Origin: Paenisporosarcina quisquiliarum_A
Lineage (GTDB): Bacteria; Bacillota; Bacilli; Bacillales_A; Planococcaceae
Direction: 5' to 3'
NCBI RefSeq assembly: GCF_043641925.1
Contig: NZ_JBHZRU010000007.1
Location: 1 to 64,000 of the forward strand
Length of the DNA: 64,000 nt
The position numbers and the translations under genes were made by a program. Under the pieces are notes generated by a model, which worked only from the letters and a program-made list of their open reading frames with translations, was not told the DNA's origin and did not search any database. Positions 44,758 to 53,224 of the stretch are shown here, piece by piece (position 1 is the stretch's first letter; every line of letters begins with the position of its first letter).

Positions 44758-45534
44758 TTACTCTTTGTCTTTTTTACCTTTATCTTCATGCTTAGCTTTT
44801 TTTGCTTCAGCTTTAGCTTGTGCTGCTGCTTTTTTTGCTTCAGCTTTAGCTTGTGCTGCTACTTTTTTCTCTTCGGCTTTTGCTTTGGCAGCAACTTTTT
44901 TCTCTTCAGCTTTTGCCTTTACTGCTGCTTTATGAGCTGCAATTTCAGCTAATTTTTCAGCTTTTTTTGCTGCAATTTCAGCTTTTTTCAAAGCTTTCTT
45001 TTCAGCATCTTCCAACTCTTCTTTTTCTTCAACAACTGGTGTTGTAGCTTCCGTTTCTGGAGTTGTTACTTCTTCTTCTTCTTCAGTTTCAGGCGTTGTT
45101 ACAACATCCTCAGGAACAGTTACTACTTCTTCAGGTGTTGTAGTTTCTTCTTCTGTAGGAGTTGCTTCCTCTTCAGGAGTTGTTGCAACTTCTTCTGCTT
45201 TTTGTTTAGCTTCCCATCTTGCAATAGCACGTTCAATATTTTTTTGAAGCGCTTCTTTCGCTCTAGGGTTACTAATTTTTTCTAAATTCATTGATAATGC
45301 AAAAATGTTATTTGCTAAATATCCGACTGGTACTACAGATGAAATAACTTCTAAATCTGCAGATGATGCATTTTCTTCTTTTACATTTTCTAATGCTTCT
45401 TGTAAGTTTACTGTTTCATAAGTCGTGTCAACTTTTTCAGTGTCATTTGCTAATACTTGTGCAGATGTTGATGTTACTAATGTTGCAGCAAGTAATGTAG
45501 CACTAATCGATTTCCAAGTTTTTAAGTTTTTCAT
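44758..45534 (-). CDS. Secreted Ala/Lys-rich coiled-coil protein with a DUF5667-like domain
   Basis: The 258-residue protein begins with a Sec signal peptide (about 1-29, ending near AQVLA). A helical domain follows (about 60-115: VVPVGYLANNIFALSMNLEK, RAKEALQKNIERAIARWEAK) that resembles DUF5667. Then comes a Thr/Glu/Pro-rich linker (about 120-170) and a lysine-alanine coiled region with repeats of the type KAEEKKVAAQAKAEAKKAAA, ending in a basic tail. It should lie outside the membrane, perhaps bound to teichoic acid or peptidoglycan. It lies 99 bases upstream of sigI on the same strand, and its leader carries an ACCCCCC motif that might be a SigI promoter. Function unknown. Confidence 0.75.
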   Translation of the reverse strand: MKNLKTWKSISATLLAATLVTSTSAQVLANDTEKVDTTYETVNLQEALENVKEENASSADLEVISSVVPVGYLANNIFALSMNLEKISNPRAKEALQKNIERAIARWEAKQKAEEVATTPEEEATPTEEETTTPEEVVTVPEDVVTTPETEEEEEVTTPETEATTPVVEEKEELEDAEKKALKKAEIAAKKAEKLAEIAAHKAAVKAKAEEKKVAAKAKAEEKKVAAQAKAEAKKAAAQAKAEAKKAKHEDKGKKDKE

Positions 45535-45591
45535 TTACTTCACCCCGTCAAATTTTTAGCATCTTTCATTTAAAATTGATGCTCGACATAC

Positions 45592-45623
45592 TATACGTTT
45601 AGTCCCTATTATTTTTGGGGGGT
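45592..45623 (-). promoter_or_regulatory. Candidate SigI-type promoter
   Basis: On the minus strand ACCCCCCAAA (from 45623) is followed after 19 bases by CGTATA (45597-45592), upstream of the Ala/Lys-rich gene. SigI promoters are described as having a C-rich ACCCCC -35 and a -10 beginning CGAA; the -35 fits, the -10 only partly. Low confidence. Confidence 0.3.
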
Positions 45624-45632
45624 AATAAAAAA

Positions 45633-45669
45633 AAAAACTGGAAACATCTTTTAGATGCTACCAGTTTTT
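45633..45669 (-). terminator. Terminator of the TerC-family gene
   Basis: AAAAACTGG pairs with CCAGTTTTT, and inside this ACATC with GATGC approximately, followed by a long T-run on the minus strand. It lies six bases past the stop at 45675. Confidence 0.85.
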
Positions 45670-45674
45670 GGACA

Positions 45675-46469
45675 TTAAATTTTGTCGTTTTTATTTTCTA
45701 GTTCGTTTTCAATAACTACTTCTTCTTTGTTTTCGATTTCGTTTTCATTTAGGACTTCTTCTTTGTTTTCGATTTCGTTTGCATCGTCGACCTCATCAGC
45801 AATCTCAATCAATTTACGATTTTTGTACTTACCTGCTAAAAGTACCGCAATTGTAATGAACGCAATCATTGACCATGTAATAAGTGGATTCGATTCAAAG
45901 AAATCTTTTAAAAATCGTTCATGTGTAATCATACGTGCAGCTGTAAATGCTAATACACCAGAACCAATATAAATAATGATTGGGTAACGGTCGATTAATT
46001 TTACAAATAACGTACTTCCCCATACCATGATCGGAATACTAATAATTAAACCAATTACAACTAATAAGAAATCACCATGAGCAGCTCCTGCAACAGCAAG
46101 AACATTATCTAGACCCATAATTGTATCGGCTACAATAATTGTACCAATCGCTGACATAAGAGTGGTTGAACTTTTATGATCACCAGCATCTCCATCTTCA
46201 ATTAAAAGTTTATAAGCAATACCAATTAAAATGATACCCCCAACTAACTGTAAACCTGGGATCTTCAATAACCATACGATAGCTAATGTAGCTAAAACAC
46301 GAATTACGACTGCCCCAGCAGTACCCCACATAATTGCTTTACGGCGGTGATGAAGAGGTAAGTTTTTTGCAGACATACCAATAACAATGGCATTGTCTCC
46401 TGCTAATACTAAATCAATCATAATAATTGAAAGTAAGGCCACAAAAAATTCTGCTGATAAAATTTCCAT
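45675..46469 (-). CDS. TerC-family membrane protein, probable Mn2+ exporter/metalation factor
   Basis: The 264-residue protein has seven membrane segments with the TerC motifs DLVLAGDNAIVIGM (about 20-33) and DTIMGLDNVLAVAGAAHGD (about 115-133), whose Asp/Asn residues are thought to bind metal. The C-terminal 50 residues form a charged tail with a duplicated unit (NEIENKEEV, twice). The close link to a yybP-ykoY riboswitch points to manganese: B. subtilis relatives (YkoY, YceF) help manganese efflux or metalate secreted enzymes. AAAGGAG is well placed before ATG. Confidence 0.9.
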   Translation of the reverse strand: MEILSAEFFVALLSIIMIDLVLAGDNAIVIGMSAKNLPLHHRRKAIMWGTAGAVVIRVLATLAIVWLLKIPGLQLVGGIILIGIAYKLLIEDGDAGDHKSSTTLMSAIGTIIVADTIMGLDNVLAVAGAAHGDFLLVVIGLIISIPIMVWGSTLFVKLIDRYPIIIYIGSGVLAFTAARMITHERFLKDFFESNPLITWSMIAFITIAVLLAGKYKNRKLIEIADEVDDANEIENKEEVLNENEIENKEEVVIENELENKNDKI

Positions 46470-46497
46470 AATTATCTCCTTTAATCATGTATTGAAA

Positions 46498-46645
46498 ACA
46501 AAAAGACCCCTGCCTTTAAAAAAGGCAAAGGTCTTGCTAAGCACATTAATAAAATGGCTATCATAACCGATGGCGAAAGCCATGTAATGACGACTATGAA
46601 GTAGGTTTCCCTATAGCTACTCCCCTTTGACAACAGTCAAAAGTA
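46498..46645 (-). promoter_or_regulatory. yybP-ykoY manganese riboswitch
   Basis: Reading the minus strand, the leader contains the hallmark CAAAGGGGAGTAGC (46629-46616), a middle region with GTCGTCATTACATGG and GCCATCGG, and GCTTAGCAAGACCTTTGCC, followed by a hairpin (AAGACCTTTGCC / GGCAGGGGTCTT) and TTTTTG. The last hairpin is both part of the aptamer 3' side and the intrinsic terminator. Mn2+ binding is known to favour read-through. It stands directly upstream of the TerC-family gene. Confidence 0.93.
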
Positions 46646-46664
46646 GATAAAGTTTTCATTTGTT

Positions 46665-46692
46665 ATTATACCACAATCGAATTCACTGTAAA
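46665..46692 (-). promoter_or_regulatory. SigA promoter of the riboswitch-TerC unit
   Basis: On the minus strand TTTACA (46692-46687), 16 bases, then TATAAT (46670-46665), about 25 bases upstream of the riboswitch. It overlaps the 3' end of the neighbouring SDR gene region only slightly (that gene ends at 46699). Confidence 0.7.
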
Positions 46693-46698
46693 CAAATT

Positions 46699-47784
46699 CT
46701 ATTCAATGACGACATGATATTGTTTATCTTTTTTATGAAGTTCATAGAACGCCAACATCGTGGGAAGACTTTCAATGAAATCTTCACACCGAATCTCACT
46801 ATCCTTTAGCAATGAATTCGCGACGGTCGTATCAAATTGAGCAGACCAAGTTAAGTAATCCAAAGTTTCCTTTTCAACACCTAATGTTTTCCTTAGTAAT
46901 TTTGAATTTAATCCTACTTTCGCTAATGTCAGTGGTACTCTACCTTTCGGTTGCTTGCCGGTTATTTGAGCAACCATATGACGATAAACTTCTTTAACTG
47001 GATGAGATGACGGATCTGTTAAATGAATCGTTTTCCCGTCCGCCTCTTCTTTCTCGCTTAAATACACCACTGATTTTACTACATAATCAATTGGTACGAC
47101 ATTAATATAAGCCTTTGATTTGCCGACAAATGGAATGAACGGTAAAAACTTTAATCGATCGATCATATTAATAAAGAAGTACGGTCCATCAAACTTAATG
47201 GTTGATCCAGTTTTTGAATGTCCTCGAACAATTCCAGGTCGAATAATCGTTACGGGCAAATCTTCTTTTAATTCCTCAACTAACACTTCAGCATCAAATT
47301 TAGTTTCTTCATAGAAATTCTTAAATGACTCCGGACGAATTAATTCATCTTCTCTTAATAAGCCTTCTCTAGTTCCAGCAACGTAGGCAGTACTAAAATA
47401 GATGTACTTACGTAAATTGGGCAGAGTTTTCACAAAATCATTCACCATAGCTGTTCCTTGGACATTTACGGTTACTGCTGCTTCTTTTGGGACTGCCAAA
47501 TCGTATATAGCAGCTAAGTGCCAAACTGTATTGATGTCCTGTTGAATTTTTTCTAATAGATTCACATCAATATTTAAATGAGGTTTCGTAATGTCACCTT
47601 CAACAAGATAGATGTTCACTTCCTTTTGTTGACTCATCATCGAATCAGCTATGGTTTGAGCATGTTCCATTTGACTTGGTAAAACAAGAGCATACATCTC
47701 TTTTACTTTCCTTTGTTCAATCAGTTCATTCATTATTTGCTGGGCAATAAAACCTGGAAAACCTGTGAACAATGGAACCTGCAT
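46699..47784 (-). CDS. Extended SDR oxidoreductase, NAD-binding-4 (fatty acyl reductase-like)
   Basis: The protein is 361 residues from ATG 47784, which has GGAGG seven bases upstream; an ATG two codons earlier abuts the site. The cofactor loop is FTGFPGFIAQQI (about 6-17), with the later LAAIYDLAVPKE and the active-site pair in NFYEETKFDAEVLVEELKED (Tyr and Lys of YxxxK). It belongs to the NAD_binding_4 group, which includes fatty acyl-CoA reductases and carboxylic-acid-reductase domains; a thioester-reductase role is possible but unproven. It follows no operon partner. Confidence 0.82.
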   Translation of the reverse strand: MQVPLFTGFPGFIAQQIMNELIEQRKVKEMYALVLPSQMEHAQTIADSMMSQQKEVNIYLVEGDITKPHLNIDVNLLEKIQQDINTVWHLAAIYDLAVPKEAAVTVNVQGTAMVNDFVKTLPNLRKYIYFSTAYVAGTREGLLREDELIRPESFKNFYEETKFDAEVLVEELKEDLPVTIIRPGIVRGHSKTGSTIKFDGPYFFINMIDRLKFLPFIPFVGKSKAYINVVPIDYVVKSVVYLSEKEEADGKTIHLTDPSSHPVKEVYRHMVAQITGKQPKGRVPLTLAKVGLNSKLLRKTLGVEKETLDYLTWSAQFDTTVANSLLKDSEIRCEDFIESLPTMLAFYELHKKDKQYHVVIE

Positions 47785-48077
47785 CTTCATTCCTCCAAAA
47801 TATGTATTAATTGAATTTTACAAAAACATTGACTAAATAACAATGTAATATTTTAAAATGACGAGACGTTAGTGACTGGTGATAAGTGAGTAATAGTTTA
47901 ATAAACATCAGAAAATACGACTTTTTGAGTGAAAAAGAATAAAGAAGATGGTCAGCTAATTCTTTCGTTTTCTTCGCGTGAACTTGTCTCTTGCAACTGC
48001 ACTGTGGGGTCTATCCCTTAAAGCAAATGATAATTAGAATTCGAGGCAATACGAAACAAAAATGATGGCATGAAAAA
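47785..48077. other. Intergenic region, no gene seen
   Basis: AT-rich stretch between the SDR gene start and the terminator of the RND gene. It should hold the SDR promoter, which I could not place. No repeat or RNA structure is recognised. Confidence 0.4.
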
Positions 48078-48120
48078 AGAGACCATCTCCTAGTCACAAA
48101 ATGACTTAGAAGATGTCTCT
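48078..48120 (-). terminator. Terminator of the RND gene
   Basis: AGAGACCATCT and AGATGTCTCT pair around an inner AGTCA...TGACT hairpin, with a T-run on the minus strand. It lies eight bases from the stop at 48128 and is recognisably related to the terminator at 36535-36579. Confidence 0.88.
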
Positions 48121-48127
48121 TATCTGT

Positions 48128-51100
48128 TTATGCCTTTGGTTCTTTTGCTCTTTTTCGTGTTTCTTTATCAAGCAGACTATAGAGTACAGGGATTAAATAT
48201 AACGTTAGCAATGTCGAGCTGATTAAACCACCAATCACGACAATTCCCATCGGCTGATTAATTTCCGTTCCTTCACCTATTCCGATAGCTAAAGGCATTA
48301 GCCCTAGAATCGTTGTTAAGGCTGTCATTAAAATTGGACGCACGCGATCTCGAGCCGAAGAAACGATTGCTTCGTAAGAACTTAAACCTTCCCCTTTACG
48401 TTGGTTAATAAAATCAACCAACATAATTCCATTGTTCACAACAATCCCTACTAAAACAAGAATACCGATAACTGCGGTAATACTAATTGGTGTTTGAGTA
48501 ACGAACAATCCAAGAGCAACCCCAATAATCATAAGTGGAACTGAGAACATAATAACAAATGGGTATTTAAAGGATTCAAACTGAGCTGCCATCACGATAT
48601 AAACTAAGGCTACTGCTAGTAATACAGCGAGCATCATATCATTGATTGCACTTTCAAATAGTTCTCGATCTCCTCCAAAAGTAATGTCAACTTCATCAGG
48701 TATGTTCGATTCGGCAATCGCTTCATCTACCTGATCAGACATTTCTCCAAGTGAAAGCGATGATGCATATTTAATAGTAAAATCTACAGAGTTTGCTTGA
48801 TTTACCCGTCTAATCGATACTGGACCTTCTGCAATTTCAATCGTTGCAAGTTCCTGCAATTCTACAAATTGACCAGAAGGTGTTCGTAACTTCAATAACT
48901 TTAATTGCTCAATACTGCTTCGATATTGTTCATCGAATTGAACAAACACACCATAAACATCATCGTTTTCTGAAATAATTTGTGTGGCGAATACACCTCG
49001 AGTAACATTGTTAACGATTTGTGCAATTTGAGCTGGAGGCATACCGAACTCAGTTGCAGCTTCTTTATTTATCGTCATTTGTATTTCATCAACTGTATCT
49101 TCAAGATCATTTGTTATTTCTGTAACTGATTCTAATTTTGATAATGAATCTTGTATGTCACTGACCGCACTTTGTAATCGTTGATTATCAGAATCAGTAA
49201 CTGTAAACGATAGTGAATTTGGAGTAGAACCTGCAGCCGTTTGTAAGTTGAAACGTACGTCGACGTCTTCTCCTACTTCTTTTAGTACGAGTGGTTGCAC
49301 ATCATCTACAAACTCAAAGATTGATCGATCTCGATTATCTAAAGGAACTAATTTCACATAGATTTCTGCCCGATTAGCCTGAGATGATCCTTGAGCTTGC
49401 CCTTGTTGTGTTCCGCCAATTAAACTCACATATACATCCACTTCAGCTTGTTCTTTGAAAATGGATTCAATATCGCTTACTACTTCTTTTGTTGCTTCTA
49501 ATGAAGAACCATTTTCAAGGTCCACATTTACACTGACAAATCCTTCATCTGTAGCAGGTAAAAATTCCGTCCCTACTTGGAATAAACCTAGCGCACTTAG
49601 TCCAAGCATTACCGTAGTTACGATAATGACTACTGTGCGGTGACCTAAAGCCCATTTTATAGATCTTTCAAAATTATTATAAGCCTTCGAACGTCTTCTT
49701 TTTGCTTCCGAATTTCCTTTTGGTTTCTTTAACATACGACTACCTAGCATTGGAATTACCGTCAAAGCAACAACTAATGAGGCAATTAAACTAAAGGAAA
49801 TCGTAAGGGCAAATTCAGTAAAGATTTGTCCGATTAGTCCGGTAATGAAGATAACCGGTACGAAAACGGCTACCGTCGTTAAGGTTGATGCGGTAATAGC
49901 ACCAGAAACTTCTTTCGTTCCGTCAATAGCTGCCCTTTTAGAATCTTTGCCCATTGCTAAATGACGTTCAATATTTTCAATAACTACGATGGCATTATCG
50001 ACTAACATCCCGATTCCCAATGCCAGAGCACCAAGTGTCATAATATTTAAAGCAAAGTCCGCAAAATACATAAGGACAAACGTTACAATCACGGAATATG
50101 GGATAGCAATACCGATAATAATCGGGCTTTTTATTCCTCTAAGAAAAACAAATAGAACAAGCATGGCAAATATAGCACCATAACCTAATGAAGAACCGAT
50201 ATTACCTATTGCTAATTTTACATAATCTCCTTGGTCAAAGAGGATATCTGCTTCAACACCTTCGTATTCCTTGTCTGCTAGTAATTCTGACAAAGAGTCT
50301 TTAAATGCTGTTGAAACATCAGCTGTATTGGCACCTGACTCTTGAAGTACAGACATTAAAACAGCTGGTTCCTGATTAGCCGTTGTTTCAGTAGATGCTT
50401 CTTGTTCGCCTAGTGAGACGGAAGCGACATCCGCGATCTTAATAGACGAACCATCTAAAGGATTAACCGTCACGACAAGTTGTTCAATGTCCTCAACTGT
50501 CGTCAGTGTACTTATAATACGGGTCGTTAATTTTTTTCCATCCTCTGTATCAATCGGATCTCCCGGGAATGAAATGTTGTTAGATTGTATAAGTTGAACA
50601 ATATCAGATTGAGCAAGTCCCTTTTCTTCTAACTTTTTAGGGTCAAGTAAAATTTGAACTTCTTCCACTAATGCACCGGATACATTTACACTCGCAACTC
50701 CGTCCGTTCGTCGAAGTTCTTTTTCGAGTTGTTCCGCTATAACTCGAACATCTCCACCATTCTCTGGCGCGCGGAGTGATAATTGAATAATCGGAAATTG
50801 TGCTGGATCAAATTTCAAAAACCTTGGTTTTTGTGCTTCATCTGGTACCGGAGTTTGGTCAATTCGTTGCATTATATCACTTTGGACATCATCGATATTG
50901 GTTGTCCAATCGAATTGCATGAGAATAAAATTCGCACCTTCTTGCGAAGATGATTGCAAAGATTTTATTCCAGGAAGGGTCGACAAACTCGTTTCAAGAG
51001 GCTTCGTCACTTTTTCGCTAACTTCAGTTGGACTAGCACCTGGATAACTAGTTACGACAACTCCAATCGGGGGGTTCAATTCTGGAATTAAGGTAACAGG

Positions 51101-51196
51101 AATTCTAAAAAAAGAAACCGCTCCTAAAATTAATACTAAAAACATAATGACAGTCGTAAATACGGGGCGGTTAATAGAAAAATCGCTAATTTTCAT
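48128..51196 (-). CDS. swrC: RND efflux permease, SwrC/YerP type
   Basis: The protein is 1022 residues from ATG 51196, preceded by AGGAGAGG at a slightly long distance; the frame continues to 51262 without support. It opens with MKISDFSINRPVFTTVIMFL as AcrB/SwrC proteins do, has twelve membrane segments in two halves, two large porter loops, and the proton-relay region GIGMLVDNAIVVIENIERHL (about 388-407). Gram-positive RND proteins of this type work without an outer-membrane channel; B. subtilis SwrC gives resistance to its own surfactin and supports swarming. The substrate here is not known. No membrane-fusion partner gene is adjacent. Confidence 0.9.
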   Translation of the reverse strand: MKISDFSINRPVFTTVIMFLVLILGAVSFFRIPVTLIPELNPPIGVVVTSYPGASPTEVSEKVTKPLETSLSTLPGIKSLQSSSQEGANFILMQFDWTTNIDDVQSDIMQRIDQTPVPDEAQKPRFLKFDPAQFPIIQLSLRAPENGGDVRVIAEQLEKELRRTDGVASVNVSGALVEEVQILLDPKKLEEKGLAQSDIVQLIQSNNISFPGDPIDTEDGKKLTTRIISTLTTVEDIEQLVVTVNPLDGSSIKIADVASVSLGEQEASTETTANQEPAVLMSVLQESGANTADVSTAFKDSLSELLADKEYEGVEADILFDQGDYVKLAIGNIGSSLGYGAIFAMLVLFVFLRGIKSPIIIGIAIPYSVIVTFVLMYFADFALNIMTLGALALGIGMLVDNAIVVIENIERHLAMGKDSKRAAIDGTKEVSGAITASTLTTVAVFVPVIFITGLIGQIFTEFALTISFSLIASLVVALTVIPMLGSRMLKKPKGNSEAKRRRSKAYNNFERSIKWALGHRTVVIIVTTVMLGLSALGLFQVGTEFLPATDEGFVSVNVDLENGSSLEATKEVVSDIESIFKEQAEVDVYVSLIGGTQQGQAQGSSQANRAEIYVKLVPLDNRDRSIFEFVDDVQPLVLKEVGEDVDVRFNLQTAAGSTPNSLSFTVTDSDNQRLQSAVSDIQDSLSKLESVTEITNDLEDTVDEIQMTINKEAATEFGMPPAQIAQIVNNVTRGVFATQIISENDDVYGVFVQFDEQYRSSIEQLKLLKLRTPSGQFVELQELATIEIAEGPVSIRRVNQANSVDFTIKYASSLSLGEMSDQVDEAIAESNIPDEVDITFGGDRELFESAINDMMLAVLLAVALVYIVMAAQFESFKYPFVIMFSVPLMIIGVALGLFVTQTPISITAVIGILVLVGIVVNNGIMLVDFINQRKGEGLSSYEAIVSSARDRVRPILMTALTTILGLMPLAIGIGEGTEINQPMGIVVIGGLISSTLLTLYLIPVLYSLLDKETRKRAKEPKA

Positions 51197-51352
51197 TGTG
51201 TGTAAATCCTCTCCTACAAAAGCTTCTATGTCTATCATATGCTCTACTGTATCTTTGTTCAAATATGAATATTAGAAATGTTTAACAGTTGTGTAGGAAT
51301 CATGAACAACTTTTTAATTTATTCGAATTCGCCTAACGAAAAACATAAAAAC

Positions 51353-51381
51353 CCCTTAATTGTTCATAAAGAACTTAAGGG
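51353..51381 (-). terminator. Terminator of the EAL gene
   Basis: CCCTTAA-TGTTC pairs with GAAC-TTAAGGG around loop ATAAA, followed on the minus strand by GTTTTTATG. It is 12 bases from the stop at 51393. Confidence 0.8.
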
Positions 51382-51392
51382 ATTTCAATGAT

Positions 51393-52415
51393 TTATCTTG
51401 ATGATGATTTAGCAAGCCAACTAGCATCGAGTGTGGGTTGAGCGGCTGGTTTTCCAACAAGATAACCCTGTGCTAAGTTGTATCCTAGCGATTTACATAA
51501 CTCAAACTCTTCAATTCGTTCAATTCCCTCAGCTAAAGTTTGAATTCCTAAAGCTTGCGCTCTTTCGTTTGTTTCTTTTAAAAACTTCTGTTTCTCCACA
51601 TCTTGATCACAAAAACTGATATACGATCGATCGATTTTCACATAATCTGGTTGAAGTAATTCCAACATATCAACCGTTGAGAATCCTGCACCTACGTCAT
51701 CAAGCGCTACTTTCATTCCTTCCTTTTTATAGCGATCTAACACAGATCTTAAATGGTCCACATCTTCAATTTTTTCGGTCTCTACTACCTCAAAGATTAA
51801 ATCAGCTGGATCAATTTTATATTTTTCGACAATACGGAATGTATGTTGCAAACAGAAATCAGGATTATAAATAGTCGAAGGTAAAAAGTTAATAAAACTT
51901 TTAACACCAGGAGAGATTTTGCCATTACGTGCTTTAATTGCTTCTTCTCGGGCACGTTGATCTAAAAGAGAATGTAATCCTGTTTGTGATGCCACTTGAA
52001 ATAACTTCCCTGGTGACATAAACATGTCAGGACTTGTTGCTCTCAAAAGAGATTCATATCCAAAAATCTCATTCGATTTCATATCAATAATTGGTTGTAA
52101 ATGACTCATCATTTCACCATGTTGAATGAAATTCACGGTTTCTTTTTCTTCATATCTCAATTTGAAAGTTTTCACATCTATTAAGCGTTCGACTCTCTTC
52201 GATCTCGATAATCCAATTCGAATTCCATCCTGATTATCTAAATCTTTCAATTCTTGCTCAATTTCAAGCAAAGAATCATATATGAAGTATCCTAAATAAT
52301 CATTAATCATTTCATACTTTTGAGGCAAATTTGGTTTTGGTGTATTTGATTCTATAAAGAAAAAACCTTTCTCATAAAAATCAAATGAAATACCACAGTG
52401 GATGCAACTATTCAT
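51393..52415 (-). CDS. EAL-domain protein with an N-terminal Cys motif
   Basis: The 340-residue soluble protein has a short N-terminal region beginning MNSCIHCGISFDFYEKG, a CxxC that might bind a metal, then a linker and the EAL domain (about 95-330). EAL residues: FGYESLLRAT (ESL replaces EAL, the Glu is kept), FINFLPSTIYNP with the Asn, FEVVETEKI, ALDDVGAGFSTVDMLELL and TLAEGIE. These keep the metal and catalytic positions, so c-di-GMP phosphodiesterase activity is plausible. GAGGAG precedes ATG. It stands alone. With the gene at 20978 it makes two c-di-GMP-related proteins in this window. Confidence 0.85.
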   Translation of the reverse strand: MNSCIHCGISFDFYEKGFFFIESNTPKPNLPQKYEMINDYLGYFIYDSLLEIEQELKDLDNQDGIRIGLSRSKRVERLIDVKTFKLRYEEKETVNFIQHGEMMSHLQPIIDMKSNEIFGYESLLRATSPDMFMSPGKLFQVASQTGLHSLLDQRAREEAIKARNGKISPGVKSFINFLPSTIYNPDFCLQHTFRIVEKYKIDPADLIFEVVETEKIEDVDHLRSVLDRYKKEGMKVALDDVGAGFSTVDMLELLQPDYVKIDRSYISFCDQDVEKQKFLKETNERAQALGIQTLAEGIERIEEFELCKSLGYNLAQGYLVGKPAAQPTLDASWLAKSSSR

Positions 52416-52540
52416 CTAATTCTCCTCAATTCTATTTATTTATATATCCTAATTTTATCGTATTAGTAGACAAAAGAAAACTATTTATACAAAAATCACT
52501 CTCTATCACAGGCCTTTTTTACCACTATTTAATTTGACCA

Positions 52541-53087
52541 ATGGTCGCTCAGTTAGAGATTTGGCGATCTCAGTTAGAATTTTGCCGTTCTCAGTTCGAA
52601 AAATCGCATTCTTGGTTAGAAAAATCGCCATCTCAGTTGTAATTGTCCTCATAGTAAGATCTCAGTATAAGGCTAGTCCAACAGCAAACGGCTGCGAAAT
52701 TGAAACGGTCAGCCCCTATTTGCCCTGCCCGCTCCGCTTGGCAGGTGTTACTGTTGGTAAATGGTCGCTCAGTTAGAGATTTGACGATCTTAGTTAGAAT
52801 TTTGCCGTTCTCAGTTCGAAAAATCACATTCTTGGTTAGAAGTATCGCCATCTCAGTTGTAATTGTCCTCATAGTAAGATCTCAGTATAGGGCTAGTCCA
52901 ACAGCAAACGGCTGCGAAATTGAAACGGTCAGCCCCTATTTGCCCTGCCCGCTCCGCTTGGCAGGTGTTACTGTTGGTAAATGGTCGCTCAGTTAGAGAT
53001 TTGACGATCTTAGTTAGAATTTTGCCGTTCTCAGTTCGAAAAATCACATTCTTGGTTAGAAGTATCGCCATCTCAGTTGTAATTGTC
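52541..53087. repeat. 220-bp tandem repeat, 2.5 copies, with an inner 21-bp period
   Basis: Identical starts ATGGTCGCTCAGTTAGAGAT occur at 52541, 52761 and 52981, so the unit is exactly 220 bases; the third copy stops at about 53087. The first 110 bases of each unit contain five sub-repeats spaced 21 bases (in copy 2 at 52770, 52791, 52812, 52833 and 52854) built on CAGTTAGAA...TTGCCGTTCT. The second half holds a GC-rich part bounded by CCAACAG and CTGTTGG. Copies 2 and 3 are closer to each other than to copy 1. Open frames seen here reflect the repeat and are not called as genes. The flanks 52416-52540 and 53088-53162 show nothing else. Confidence 0.92.
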
Positions 53088-53162
53088 TAATTCGAGAATT
53101 GATTTTAAAGAAGAATTCTTTTACAAATGCAAAGTCTTAGCTTCATTAAGAATACAAAAAAC

Positions 53163-53189
53163 GAGACGAAGCAAAATACACTTCGTCTC
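53163..53189 (-). terminator. Terminator of prfC
   Basis: GAGACGAAG / CTTCGTCTC with a nine-base loop, followed by GTTTTTTG on the minus strand. It lies 35 bases past the stop. Confidence 0.85.
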
Positions 53190-53224
53190 ATCTAAACATT
53201 CATTTTGAATTAGGAACAACATTT

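Noticed and set aside
48128..51262. Longer N-termini for the RND protein, prfC, the GGDEF-EAL protein and ccpC from the open frames
   Set aside because: In each case a well-placed ribosome site precedes a later ATG, and the protein family begins at that later Met.
52534..53071. Four open frames of 72-98 codons in the 220-bp repeat
   Set aside because: They follow the repeat unit on both strands, give near-identical unrelated peptides and lack ribosome sites. Treated as repeat DNA.
52541..53087. Possible CRISPR array because of regular repeats
   Set aside because: The units are contiguous and degenerate without unique spacers, and no cas genes are present.
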